Shown one piece after another: positions 9,511 to 18,511 of a DNA stretch of 64,000 bases. The DNA comes from Alphaproteobacteria bacterium. Its GTDB lineage: Bacteria; Pseudomonadota; Alphaproteobacteria; Rhodobacterales; Rhodobacteraceae. The notes below the pieces were generated by a model, which was given only the letters and a program-made list of their open reading frames with translations, searched no databases and had not been told where the DNA came from. The translations under genes and the position numbers were made by a program. The DNA is taken from assembly GCA_030433335.1 (NCBI GenBank), contig JAUILL010000005.1:111905-175904 (forward strand). Reading direction: 5' to 3'. The stretch's first letter is position 1; the number at the start of each line of letters is the position of its first letter.

Positions 9511-9944
9511 TGACACATCCTGCTCGATCCCTTGCTATATGGAAGTTCCGTCACGGCGCCGTCACTGCCTTGGGAATTGGGGCCAATCTGGTCTTTGCGA
9601 TCCCGTTGCTTGTCACGCCTGAGGCGATCCTGCAACTTTTCGGAATCCCTGCCTACGAGCTTCTCTGGCCGCGTTTCGCGGGCGGACTTCTGATCCTCTT
9701 GTCATGCTTTTATGCGCCGATGGTGGTGGATCTAGACCGGTTTCGCGTGCTCGCGTGGTTGCAGATCTTTCCGTCGCGGCTGTTCGGGGTGCTGTTCTTC
9801 CTGATCGCCGTGCTCGGCTTTGGCGCACCTGCAGGCTTTCTCGCTGGAGCTCTGCTTGATGGGATCGTGTCGATCGCGCTGCTCAACTGCCTTATTCGCA
9901 TCACAAAGCTCGAGCAGGAACTCCTCTTCGGAGAGGAGACATGA
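9510..9944 (+). CDS. Small four-helix membrane protein of unknown function
   Basis: About 144 residues, mostly hydrophobic, with four likely membrane helices (about 20-40, 50-68, 80-100 and 105-122). The ATG overlaps the stop of the upstream cytochrome gene (ATGA), and its own stop overlaps the next start, so the three genes are translationally coupled. A GTG one codon earlier is an alternative start. No family is recognised. Its place between two cytochrome genes suggests a membrane partner or quinone-site subunit, but nothing in the sequence proves it. Confidence 0.7.
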   Translation: MTHPARSLAIWKFRHGAVTALGIGANLVFAIPLLVTPEAILQLFGIPAYELLWPRFAGGLLILLSCFYAPMVVDLDRFRVLAWLQIFPSRLFGVLFFLIAVLGFGAPAGFLAGALLDGIVSIALLNCLIRITKLEQELLFGEET

Positions 9945-11410
9945 AGTTACACCTGCTCCGGGCGACGCTTTACGGGCTGATTGCGGTGCTCGTGCTGGGC
10001 CTTGGGGCATGGGCGGTGCTCCTCCGTCAGGTTCCCCAGCGCGCCAGCAATGATCCCGCTTGGGTGTTCAACCACGGCTCCATCGGAAACGAGGCAGCAC
10101 AGGGGCTGCCCTACTGGATTTGGCGGGTGATGCCGGTCGTGTTTGCCGACCTTTTGCCCGGCAAGGGACGCGGTTACGCCGAGTTCGGTATGATGTGGGA
10201 ACGGGGCGCGCCAGTGCCAGTCGGCTTTGCTCAAAAAACGTTGGGGGTCATCCCGCGCGTCTCTCCCAATTGTGCTTTTTGCCATCAGGGCAGTTACAGG
10301 CTGGCGCCCGAAGACCCTGCACAGCTGGTCAGCGCAGGTGCAGGGACGCGGGTGAACGTGCAAGCGTATGTGCGTTTTCTCGCTGCCGCAGGAGATGATG
10401 CCCGCTTTACCGCATCGCATATGATGCCAGTGATAAACCGCATTGCCGATCTGCCCCTTTGGGAGCGTCTGCTCTATCGCTATCTTCTCATTCCCGCGAC
10501 GCGCAGAGCCCTGCACGAGCAAGCAGTCCGCTTTGCATGGACCGAGCCGCGGCCTGATTGGGGACCGGGTCGGATTGATCCCTTCAATCCGGTGAAGTTT
10601 GCAAATCTGGGGCTTCCCGACGATGGAACCATCGGCAATTCCGATATGATGCCGCTGTGGTCACTGAACGACGTCGAGGCGATGGGCGAGTACGCCGTTC
10701 ACTGGGACGGGCTGCTCACCGATATTCATGAAACTGTTGTCGCAGGCGCGATCGGTGACGGTATGAGCTACCAAAGCTGGCCGCTTGCGGAAGGCGCCAT
10801 CGCGCAGATGGAAGACTTCATCCGCCACAATGCGCCGCCACCTTCACCTTTCCGAGTAGGGCTGCCGACGGACGACCCCTTCGCGCTGGATGCGGCCGAG
10901 ATCGCACGCGGCAAGGCGCTTTTTGCCGAGACCTGCGCCGAATGCCATGCCCGTGGCGGAGCGCGACTGCGCACGGTCATTCCTGTGGACGAAGTCGGTA
11001 CGGACCGCCACCGTCTCGATATGTGGACGGCAGAGGCGACTGCGCGATACACCGCCTATGAAGACCGCCACGACTGGGGCTTCGACAGCTTCCAGAAGAC
11101 CGATGGCTATGTCGCTACCGAATTGACCGGTCTGTGGTTGCGTGGACCGTATCTGCACAACGGTTCTGTTCCCAGCCTCGCCGCGATGCTTGTCCGACCC
11201 GAGGATCGGACAAAGAAGTTCTGGCGCGGCTCGGATCTGGTCGATACCGAGGCCGGCGGTTTTGTCAGCACCCAAGGGGCGGACCCCTACCGCCAAACCA
11301 CGCTCTACGACACCTCGCTGCCCGGAAATGGCAATCAGGGCCATGCCTACGGAACTGATCTGCCCAGCCCCGACAAGGCGGCGCTTCTTGCCTTTCTCAA
11401 GACTTTCTGA
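9941..11410 (+). CDS. Two-heme cytochrome c, paralogue of the upstream cytochrome
   Basis: 489 residues. An N-terminal membrane segment (about 8-28) is followed by a periplasmic domain with heme sites CAFCH (111-115) and CAECH (about 330). It shares the layout of the protein at 8026-9510: an HGSIGNEAAQGLPYWIW-type region, WGPGRIDPFNP and a terminal GLWLRGPYLHNGSVPSL. The pair probably arose by duplication. The start overlaps the preceding stop (ATGA). Likely part of the same electron-transfer or oxygenase chain. Confidence 0.8.
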   Translation: MKLHLLRATLYGLIAVLVLGLGAWAVLLRQVPQRASNDPAWVFNHGSIGNEAAQGLPYWIWRVMPVVFADLLPGKGRGYAEFGMMWERGAPVPVGFAQKTLGVIPRVSPNCAFCHQGSYRLAPEDPAQLVSAGAGTRVNVQAYVRFLAAAGDDARFTASHMMPVINRIADLPLWERLLYRYLLIPATRRALHEQAVRFAWTEPRPDWGPGRIDPFNPVKFANLGLPDDGTIGNSDMMPLWSLNDVEAMGEYAVHWDGLLTDIHETVVAGAIGDGMSYQSWPLAEGAIAQMEDFIRHNAPPPSPFRVGLPTDDPFALDAAEIARGKALFAETCAECHARGGARLRTVIPVDEVGTDRHRLDMWTAEATARYTAYEDRHDWGFDSFQKTDGYVATELTGLWLRGPYLHNGSVPSLAAMLVRPEDRTKKFWRGSDLVDTEAGGFVSTQGADPYRQTTLYDTSLPGNGNQGHAYGTDLPSPDKAALLAFLKTF

Positions 11411-11421
11411 CGGAGACTGCC

Positions 11422-14169
11422 ATGCAAACCGCCCTGCGACTCTTCAAATGGCTGCTTGGTCTTGCCGCCGTACTGGTATTGGTTCTGGCTCTGATTGCCT
11501 TTCTCGGGGTGCGCGCTTTTATTTCAGCGCCTGAAGAGGAGTTCGGCACACTCGAGGACGAGGCCAAACGTGCCGGCATGACGGCCGCCAACTTTCCCGG
11601 CGCGGATGAACCCTATTATACCGCGATGGACAAAGGCCTGCTTCAAGAACCGCAGGGTGATTTCCCCAGGGAAATTCGAGAGGTCGCAGAAGATCTGAAC
11701 CTTCCTCCCGAAGCCGTGCGGCAGGCTGCCATTCGCGGTCAGAACATGTGGAATGTCTGGACCGGCGGAAATGACAAGTTTTGGGATACCGCGGCGCAGA
11801 TCGCTTACGGCTCGTTTGATCTTCTCAAAATTCTCTCGTCTCATCCGGATCAGGGGTACTCCCACGACACGCGATTTCGCTATCTGGGCCTAATGAACGA
11901 GCCCTGCTTTGAAAAAGCGACCGCGCCGAACCCCGAACGTTTCGGTCTTTGGCTCGATAGCCGCGGTGACGATTGCGCCGCCGATCCCTTTGCCAATCCC
12001 GAGAAATACCCCGGTGCAGAGCTTGGTCAGCGTGGTCAGCCGATGCCAGAAGACTTCGCCAAAGAATACGCGGCCTCGCTCGACGAAGGCAGGCTGCCGG
12101 TTGGGTCGCATTACGGAGAGCCCAGCGGCATCATGGGATTGCGCCTCTTTCCGAACCCTGATTTCGACGAAGACGCCGCTGCGCACTGGGACCCGGAGCG
12201 TTTCTACACCGATCCCGACTATTACAACGATGGCAAGCTGGTGCGTCCTTACAGGGTCGGCATGTCCTGTGCTTTTTGCCATGTCGGGCCGAACCCGATC
12301 AATCCGCCTGCCGATGTCGAAGCCCCGCAATACTCCGAGATGACCTCGAACCCGGGGGCACAGTATTACTGGGTCGACCGCATCTTTTATTGGAACACAC
12401 GTGCCCGCGAGGCCGAGGGACAGCCAGCTCCGAATGAGGGTAGCTTCCTATTCCAGTTGTTCCATACCAACCCTCCGGGGGCGCTCGATACCTCGCTGGT
12501 GTCGACGGATTACATGAACAATCCGCGCACGATGAATGCCGTCTACGAAACGCGTGCGCGCTTGCTGCAATCACTGCATTCAGGGATCGAAACGCTGTCG
12601 GGCGGCGAGCTCGACAACAAGCAGTTTCAGGACTTCGCGGCAGGCGCCGAGCTGGCCGCCTTTTTCGATCCCGAGACCGGCAAGAGTGCTTCGATGCGAG
12701 TCTTGAAGGACGGTGCGGACAGTGTGGGTACATTGGGCGCGCTGAACCGGGTCTATCTGAATATCGGCCTGTTCTCTGAAGAATGGTTGCTACATTTTCG
12801 TCCCTTCCTCGGGGGCCAAAAGATTTCGCCAATCGAGATCGCCACGGCACAGAAGAATTCCGTCTATTGGCAGGCGACAGAGCAGGAATCGATCAACATG
12901 GCGGCTTTCTTCCTCGTGACGGGGCGTGCCGATCGACTCGAGGACGCGCCCGGCGGAACAGAAATTTTAGCGCAGGATGACCCCGAAGAGGTCACGCGCG
13001 GCATGGAGGTTTTTGCCGAGACCTGCGCCGCCTGCCATTCCAGCAAGCAGCCCGCCCCCGACCCTGAATATCAAGTCGACATGGGTGTCTGCGAGGGCGG
13101 CGGGGCAGGGCCGCAGTATCTGGAATGCTGGGCACGCTATTGGGAGTGGGCCCAGTCGGACAGCTTCAAATCGCAGATGCTGGACCTAGTGAAACAGGAT
13201 GGCTTTCTCGACGGGAATTATCTGTCGACCGAGAGACGGGTGCCAATGGACCTACTGGGGACCAATGCCTGCACGCCGACCGCGACCAACGGATTGCGTG
13301 GCGATATCTGGGACAATTTCACGTCTGATACCTACAAGAGCCTGCCCCCGGTTGGCGAGGTTACATTAAATCACCCAGTCTCGGGCGCGGCCTTTGGCTG
13401 GCAAGCGTTGGGGAACGGACGAGGGTACTTGCGACCCGCTTCACTGGTCAGTGTCTGGTCTAGTGCGCCGTACCTGTCGAACAATTCGCTCGGATACGAG
13501 CCGCAATACTACGGGCGCGATGACTATGGCGGCGGCCAATATGCCAAGACCTGTCCTGCCGCAGATCCCTATGACCCGAACATGCCCTGTGTCGAGAACC
13601 GCGTTTATGCCTTCGAGGCGGCCATGGCCAAGCTGCTGGACCCCTCGCTGCGCCGTCGCGATACACTGACGACAGAGCCCGTGCCGGGATATATCTACAG
13701 AACTTCGGCGCCCTCCTGTCTTACGGTTCCGCCCAAATTCCTGCCAGATGCCCTGCAAAATTGGTCTGGGTTGGCGCATAGGCTTGCGCCTTGGGCCATC
13801 GACGAGGCAGGGGGCATCGCGCTCGGCCCATTTCCTGAGGGTTTCCCTGTCAACGCATTGGTCAACACAAAGTTGCTACCGGACAACGACGATCCGGACA
13901 TGCTGGGTACGCTTTGGGGGCTGGCCAAGGCGGGGCCGGGCCTTCTCGGGGCGTTCAAGGAATTGGGCGGGCAATGCTCGCCCGAAGAACTGGCCGATCC
14001 CGGCATCATGGCGCGCGCCGCCGAAACTCTGCGGGAGCGTGGGACGATTGACACATTGGTCGGCCTCTCGAAATGCCCTGACTACGTCGTGAACCGCGGG
14101 CACGAGTTCGGCAAAGACCTCTCGGCCGAGGATCGCGCTGCGCTGACCGCGTACCTGAAGAGGTTCTGA
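11422..14169 (+). CDS. Large RoxA-like two-heme cytochrome c
   Basis: 915 residues with an N-terminal membrane helix (about 10-32). Heme-binding sites are CAFCH (about 283-287) and CAACH (about 534-538). Between and after them lie RPFLGGQKISPIEIATAQKN and NGRGYLRPASLVSVWSSAPY, segments reminiscent of RoxA-type rubber oxygenases and long di-heme cytochromes. It is about 200 residues longer than RoxA, with extra aromatic and proline-rich loops. It lies 11 bp after the previous cytochrome gene and overlaps the next gene by one base. An oxygenase or cytochrome role is from family resemblance only. Confidence 0.75.
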   Translation: MQTALRLFKWLLGLAAVLVLVLALIAFLGVRAFISAPEEEFGTLEDEAKRAGMTAANFPGADEPYYTAMDKGLLQEPQGDFPREIREVAEDLNLPPEAVRQAAIRGQNMWNVWTGGNDKFWDTAAQIAYGSFDLLKILSSHPDQGYSHDTRFRYLGLMNEPCFEKATAPNPERFGLWLDSRGDDCAADPFANPEKYPGAELGQRGQPMPEDFAKEYAASLDEGRLPVGSHYGEPSGIMGLRLFPNPDFDEDAAAHWDPERFYTDPDYYNDGKLVRPYRVGMSCAFCHVGPNPINPPADVEAPQYSEMTSNPGAQYYWVDRIFYWNTRAREAEGQPAPNEGSFLFQLFHTNPPGALDTSLVSTDYMNNPRTMNAVYETRARLLQSLHSGIETLSGGELDNKQFQDFAAGAELAAFFDPETGKSASMRVLKDGADSVGTLGALNRVYLNIGLFSEEWLLHFRPFLGGQKISPIEIATAQKNSVYWQATEQESINMAAFFLVTGRADRLEDAPGGTEILAQDDPEEVTRGMEVFAETCAACHSSKQPAPDPEYQVDMGVCEGGGAGPQYLECWARYWEWAQSDSFKSQMLDLVKQDGFLDGNYLSTERRVPMDLLGTNACTPTATNGLRGDIWDNFTSDTYKSLPPVGEVTLNHPVSGAAFGWQALGNGRGYLRPASLVSVWSSAPYLSNNSLGYEPQYYGRDDYGGGQYAKTCPAADPYDPNMPCVENRVYAFEAAMAKLLDPSLRRRDTLTTEPVPGYIYRTSAPSCLTVPPKFLPDALQNWSGLAHRLAPWAIDEAGGIALGPFPEGFPVNALVNTKLLPDNDDPDMLGTLWGLAKAGPGLLGAFKELGGQCSPEELADPGIMARAAETLRERGTIDTLVGLSKCPDYVVNRGHEFGKDLSAEDRAALTAYLKRF

Positions 14170-15959
14170 TGGAGCCAGATGTCATCATCGTTGGTGCAGG
14201 GGCCGCAGGGGCGGTGCTTGCCGCGCGGCTGGCCGAGGGCGGCAAGCGGGTGCTCTTGCTCGAAGCAGGCGGCGATCCACTCGAAGGGCCCTCGCAGGGG
14301 GACCGACCGCTGGACATTGATGTAAAAGTGCCAGCTTTCCATCCCTTCGCCTCGGAAAACTCGGGGATGACTGATGATGTGTGGGTCAAGCATCACGACG
14401 ACGATGTACAAAACGCCCGCGACTGGCGCTTCGAACCAGAGAAAGGCGGGACGCTCTACCCACGCGCCAAAGGGCTCGGCGGTTGTGCACAGCACAACGC
14501 GCTGATCGTGGTGCGACCAACTGATCGTGACTGGAACCATATCGCCGAATTGACCGGCGACGCCTCTTGGTCGGCGTCCAACATGCATCGCTATTGGGAG
14601 CGCATCGAACGGTGCCGTCACCGTGCCGTTTTTTGGCGCTGGTTGGCGAAACTTACGCGGTGGAACCCGCTGGGCCATGGTTGGAGCGGTTGGCTGACCA
14701 CAGAGATAGCGCTGCCGCTCAGCGCGGTCTTTGACCGACCACTGCGTCGGCAACTGTTTCGCGCGATCAAGGCTGCTGGGGATGCTTGTCACCGCCGGAT
14801 CGGGGACTGGGATGGCGCGCGGTTAGACATAAATGCGCGTAAGATGTGGAATAGGGACAGCGCCGGCATTCGCCTACTGCCGATGAGCAGTCGCCGCCAT
14901 ACGCGCCATGGTCCACGCGAAAGGCTGCGCGAAGTGCAGGCGATGCATCCGGAACGGCTCGATATCCGGCTGCATGCCCGCGTCGTCCGGATTGAGGTCG
15001 AGGACGGTCATGCGCGTGCGGTGCACTACGTTCAGGACGGTCAGGAGCACCGCATCACCGCGCCCGAAATTGTGCTTTGCGGCGGCACCTTCTGGACGCC
15101 AAAGTTGTTGATGCTCTCTGGTATTGGCCCACGCGAGGCTCTGGAGCCGCACGGAATTTCCTGCCGGCACGATTTGCCTGCTGTGGGCCGCAACCTGCAA
15201 GACCGGTATGAGGCGAGCGTGGTTTGCCGAATGCAGGAGCCTTGGAAAGCGATGCGGGGCCTGAAGTTCAAGACATCGGACCGCGCTTTTCTGAAATGGA
15301 AGCTGTTTGGCAAGGGATTGTACTCCAGCAACGGTGCGTTGTTCGCAATGGAGATGCGCTCGACCCCGGCGCTTGCGCATCCCGACCTTTGTTGCTTTGC
15401 TCTTCTGAGCGATTTTCGAGGCTACTACACTGGCTATTCAGAGCGTATTCGCCGCGACAATTACCTGTCGCTCTGCGTTCTCAAGGGGTGGACGCAAAAC
15501 CGCGCAGGTTCGGTCACGCTGCGCTCTTCCGATCCAGAAACGCCCCCCGAGATCCGCATGCGCAACTTCAAAGAGGGCGGTGACGCTGACGTTGCTGCGA
15601 TGGTCGCAGGGTTGAAATTCTGCCGCGAGGTTAGCGCCTCGCTCAACGATCACATCGCGGCCGAAGAAGAACCGGGGCTGGGCCGCAGCAGTGATGATGC
15701 CTTGCGGGAATATGTCCAAGACAATGCTTGGGGGCACCATGCCTGCGGCACATGCGCTATGGGTCCCGAGGGCGTGGTCGATAGTGCGTTCCGCGTGCAT
15801 GGCGTAAAAGGACTACGGATCGTCGATGCCTCGGTTTTTCCACGGATACCCGGGTATTTTCTGGTCTCGGCGGTATTCATGATCGCTGAGAAAGCCGCCG
15901 ATACAATCCTTGCTCAACCGGCCAATTCAGTCACAACAGAAGCGTCGACGGTCCGGTGA
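14169..15959 (+). CDS. GMC-family FAD oxidoreductase
   Basis: 596 residues with an N-terminal FAD-binding motif DVIIVGAGAAGAVLAARLAE and EAGGDP. GMC signature regions follow (GLGGCAQHNALI, and CGGTFWTPKLLMLSGIGP). The C-terminal active-site region WGHHACGTCAMG is followed by GLRIVDASVFPRIPGYF. These enzymes oxidise alcohols and pass electrons to quinone or cytochrome c. The last position in an operon with three cytochromes c suggests a cytochrome-linked alcohol dehydrogenase. The ATG shares one base with the preceding stop. No export signal is evident. Its 3' end overlaps a convergent gene by 29 bases. Confidence 0.85.
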   Translation: MEPDVIIVGAGAAGAVLAARLAEGGKRVLLLEAGGDPLEGPSQGDRPLDIDVKVPAFHPFASENSGMTDDVWVKHHDDDVQNARDWRFEPEKGGTLYPRAKGLGGCAQHNALIVVRPTDRDWNHIAELTGDASWSASNMHRYWERIERCRHRAVFWRWLAKLTRWNPLGHGWSGWLTTEIALPLSAVFDRPLRRQLFRAIKAAGDACHRRIGDWDGARLDINARKMWNRDSAGIRLLPMSSRRHTRHGPRERLREVQAMHPERLDIRLHARVVRIEVEDGHARAVHYVQDGQEHRITAPEIVLCGGTFWTPKLLMLSGIGPREALEPHGISCRHDLPAVGRNLQDRYEASVVCRMQEPWKAMRGLKFKTSDRAFLKWKLFGKGLYSSNGALFAMEMRSTPALAHPDLCCFALLSDFRGYYTGYSERIRRDNYLSLCVLKGWTQNRAGSVTLRSSDPETPPEIRMRNFKEGGDADVAAMVAGLKFCREVSASLNDHIAAEEEPGLGRSSDDALREYVQDNAWGHHACGTCAMGPEGVVDSAFRVHGVKGLRIVDASVFPRIPGYFLVSAVFMIAEKAADTILAQPANSVTTEASTVR

Positions 15960-17856
15960 TTTCGAATGCCGCGCGTCCAAGGACGCTTTCAGGCGGCATC
16001 CGCAGCGGGTCGGCGCTTTCCAGAAAGCTGAAGTCCAGCCGAGTGATCTCTGAAATCCGGGCAATCTGTACCTGATAGGTCTTGTATTCGCCGAGCACGA
16101 AAGCTGCCTCGGTCAGGTCCCGGATCAATTCGCCATGGGTCAGCAGGTAACCGGTCGCACTCAGTGCACCGGTGTCCGCGTGGACCATCACCGCGATTTT
16201 CCAAAAGTGCTCAGGGATTTGCACATCTTCGGCTCCGGGTTGGTCGCGCAGTGTCCTGTCGCTGTCGCGGAATACTGGACCAGTCATGACCGAGAGCTTG
16301 AAATCACGTGTTTGGGCTGCGTCGAGAATGTAGTCCTCTAGCCCGACCCAATCGCGCTGGTTGAGGCGTGCGTGCTGCGGAACAGCGTTGGTGTAGTGAA
16401 ACGTGTCGACTTCGCCCTGTTGGGCTTCTTCGCGGGTGTCGCCCCAGCCGGGATCCATCCGGCGCACCATATGACCCCTGTCGAGCGGATTGTTCTGATA
16501 GAGTTCATTTCCCATCTGGAAGCTGCGGTCGATGCGGCCGTCGAGTCGCCATGTCCCTTGGCGTTTCAGCCGAAAGGATTTGGCACCATCGATGTTGACA
16601 GCGGTCAGAAGCGGCAGACGCCGCGATTGTGATTGGAGAACCGAGAAGTGTGTGTACCGCAGCACGCCGTCAGGATCATCGGAGACAGGTGCGATGTTGC
16701 CGTCAAATGACTGCAGACCGGGCAGGTCGACCCGTAGAGGGCCATCGCCAAGGAATGCGGGATCATATCCAGCGCGACCCTCAAGGCTCTCCGCGGCGGT
16801 AACCAGTGTTGGCTCCGGGATCGCGGTCCCCGCAACGGGCCTGTTTAAGTCGCGCAGCGCAGCCCAGACGATGTCGGCGGGCACGGCATAGTTGGTCTCT
16901 TCGAACGTGCCGGCAAAGTGCAGGCCGACGGCCTTCTGAGTTTCCATGTCCAGGACAAGCGATCCGGAGTTTCCTCCTAGGGTCGTATAGTCCGCATAAA
17001 GGTGGAGGCCATCGGAACTAAGCCCTGTGCATAGCCCGGGGCTGAACCGTTTGACGTTGTAGATCTCGCCAAAAAGATCATCCATGAGATCGGCATCATT
17101 GCGGCGCCCGTCTGAAGCTGGATAGCCAATTGCGGCGATAGGCTGGTCGGCACTGGCTGGGATCTCTGATAGCTCTACCGGTGTCAGGCCGTGATCTGGC
17201 GATACACGCAGGAAGGCGAAGTCGGGTTCATGCGCGCTGGCGATGTACAGGACCTCTCGAATGCGCAGTGGGTTGTAGTCGTCTGGCTGGGCCGTGTCGT
17301 GCTGATGGTACCGGTTGGCTTCTATGCGCAGGCGCTCGCCAAACCGGTCGAAGCGCATTTCATAAAGGCCGGACGGCGTGCCTTGGGCAAAGACATCTGC
17401 CACGTGGCGGTTTGTGACCACAATGTCGTCGGCGATCAGCCATCCCGTGCCAGCATAGGGTAGGCGATGATTGAACAGGTCCACACGCGAAACTTTGAGG
17501 CACGCGGCCTCCAATGCCGCTTTGTGGGTCTGCAAAAGATCCGGCCGATCATAGTTTCCCGCAGGCTCGATCAGGTCATTCGTGATGAGAAAAGGCGGAC
17601 GGAGGTCGGCAAGTATGATCGCCTCGAGAGCCATGCCAGTGGAGAAGTCCTCGGGTATCAAGAGGCTTTCCGTTGTCCCCTCGGCGACGGCCTCAAAAGC
17701 AGCGGTTTCTTCGATGTCGAGCGGTGGCAGCAAGCTTTCGACGCGGGGGCCACTGTCGCGCATCATCTCCAATCGGTGTTTTGCACGGTCAAGCGCCTGG
17801 AGAAACTGCGGACTTTTGCTGCGCAAATGATCGATCTGTTTGGTGGGGCGGGTCAT
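15931..17856 (-). CDS. Trypsin-like protease fused to a DRGH-type DNA/RNA nuclease
   Basis: 641 residues. After about 120 residues of unassigned N-terminus comes a trypsin-like domain with H151 (VVTNRHV), D212 (EPDFAFL) and S297 (LGGNSGS). It ends near residue 345. Residues about 400-620 form a DNA/RNA non-specific (NUC1-like) endonuclease: DRGHM (459-463), TNAVPQ with N490, then N499, W503 and E507, as in Serratia-type nucleases. There is no signal peptide, so the protein is probably cytoplasmic. It is the third gene of the leftward tyrosinase operon and overlaps the second by 68 bases. A protease-gated nuclease effector is a reasonable inference. Confidence 0.85.
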   Translation of the reverse strand: MTRPTKQIDHLRSKSPQFLQALDRAKHRLEMMRDSGPRVESLLPPLDIEETAAFEAVAEGTTESLLIPEDFSTGMALEAIILADLRPPFLITNDLIEPAGNYDRPDLLQTHKAALEAACLKVSRVDLFNHRLPYAGTGWLIADDIVVTNRHVADVFAQGTPSGLYEMRFDRFGERLRIEANRYHQHDTAQPDDYNPLRIREVLYIASAHEPDFAFLRVSPDHGLTPVELSEIPASADQPIAAIGYPASDGRRNDADLMDDLFGEIYNVKRFSPGLCTGLSSDGLHLYADYTTLGGNSGSLVLDMETQKAVGLHFAGTFEETNYAVPADIVWAALRDLNRPVAGTAIPEPTLVTAAESLEGRAGYDPAFLGDGPLRVDLPGLQSFDGNIAPVSDDPDGVLRYTHFSVLQSQSRRLPLLTAVNIDGAKSFRLKRQGTWRLDGRIDRSFQMGNELYQNNPLDRGHMVRRMDPGWGDTREEAQQGEVDTFHYTNAVPQHARLNQRDWVGLEDYILDAAQTRDFKLSVMTGPVFRDSDRTLRDQPGAEDVQIPEHFWKIAVMVHADTGALSATGYLLTHGELIRDLTEAAFVLGEYKTYQVQIARISEITRLDFSFLESADPLRMPPESVLGRAAFEITGPSTLLL

Positions 17857-18511
17857 AGGCGTGCTCCATCTTGTGAGGGTGCGGGGCGGGCAAAAGGCCG
17901 ATCACTAAAATCAGAGTTGCGATGCGCTGGGCCGGGGGCAGGCGGTGACTGTTTGACTCGGCCAGAAGCAGAAGCGTCACAAGAAGCATGGGGGCAAGTG
18001 AATGGGTGGTCATGGAGGCGACCATCAGCGGACCGCAAGACTGGATGCACAACATGCCCTGACGCAGGCCAAGCCGTGTCGCATCGGCTGCGTCCCCGCG
18101 GGGCAAGCGGGCCAACCCGTGTGACATCTTCGCGGCTCGGGCGCGTGCAGGGGTAACGTGCCAAAGAGCTGCAAGCGCGAAGGCAAGCGGCGCAGCAAAA
18201 GGACCTGCGAGCGCGTGCAAGAGCTTTATGATCAGGATCGCGGGCACTCCGGCCAGCAGCCAGCATAACACATATCCGAAGAGAAAACCCTGCAGAACCG
18301 GACCGCGTTCACGGGCATAGACTCTGGCGATCGCTTTCCGTGCCAAAGGCAAGATGAGCGGCGCCATCATGGCAGGCAGCATCGCAATCCAATGGCCAAC
18401 ATCTGTCATTGGGGGCGCGAGCCACAAAATGCACCAAGCAATGGCGCAGGCTCCCAACAGAATATGCGCCAGTGCCCTTACCGAATTGAAGCGCAGCGCG
18501 CCCTGTCTCAT
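17789..18511 (-). CDS. DUF2182-like putative metal-binding membrane protein
   Basis: 240 residues with about five to six hydrophobic segments, including ILLGACAIAWCILWL, AMLPAMMAPLILPLAR and FLFGYVLCWLLAGVPAILI. The pattern fits the DUF2182 family, described as predicted metal-binding integral membrane proteins, including the late segment GLRQGMLCIQSCGPLMV. The start overlaps the tyrosinase stop (ATGA) and the 3' end runs 68 bases into the protease/nuclease gene. Next to a copper enzyme it could supply or handle copper, but that is inference. DUF2182 is a hand assignment. Confidence 0.65.
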   Translation of the reverse strand: MRQGALRFNSVRALAHILLGACAIAWCILWLAPPMTDVGHWIAMLPAMMAPLILPLARKAIARVYARERGPVLQGFLFGYVLCWLLAGVPAILIIKLLHALAGPFAAPLAFALAALWHVTPARARAAKMSHGLARLPRGDAADATRLGLRQGMLCIQSCGPLMVASMTTHSLAPMLLVTLLLLAESNSHRLPPAQRIATLILVIGLLPAPHPHKMEHAYDPPHQTDRSFAQQKSAVSPGA

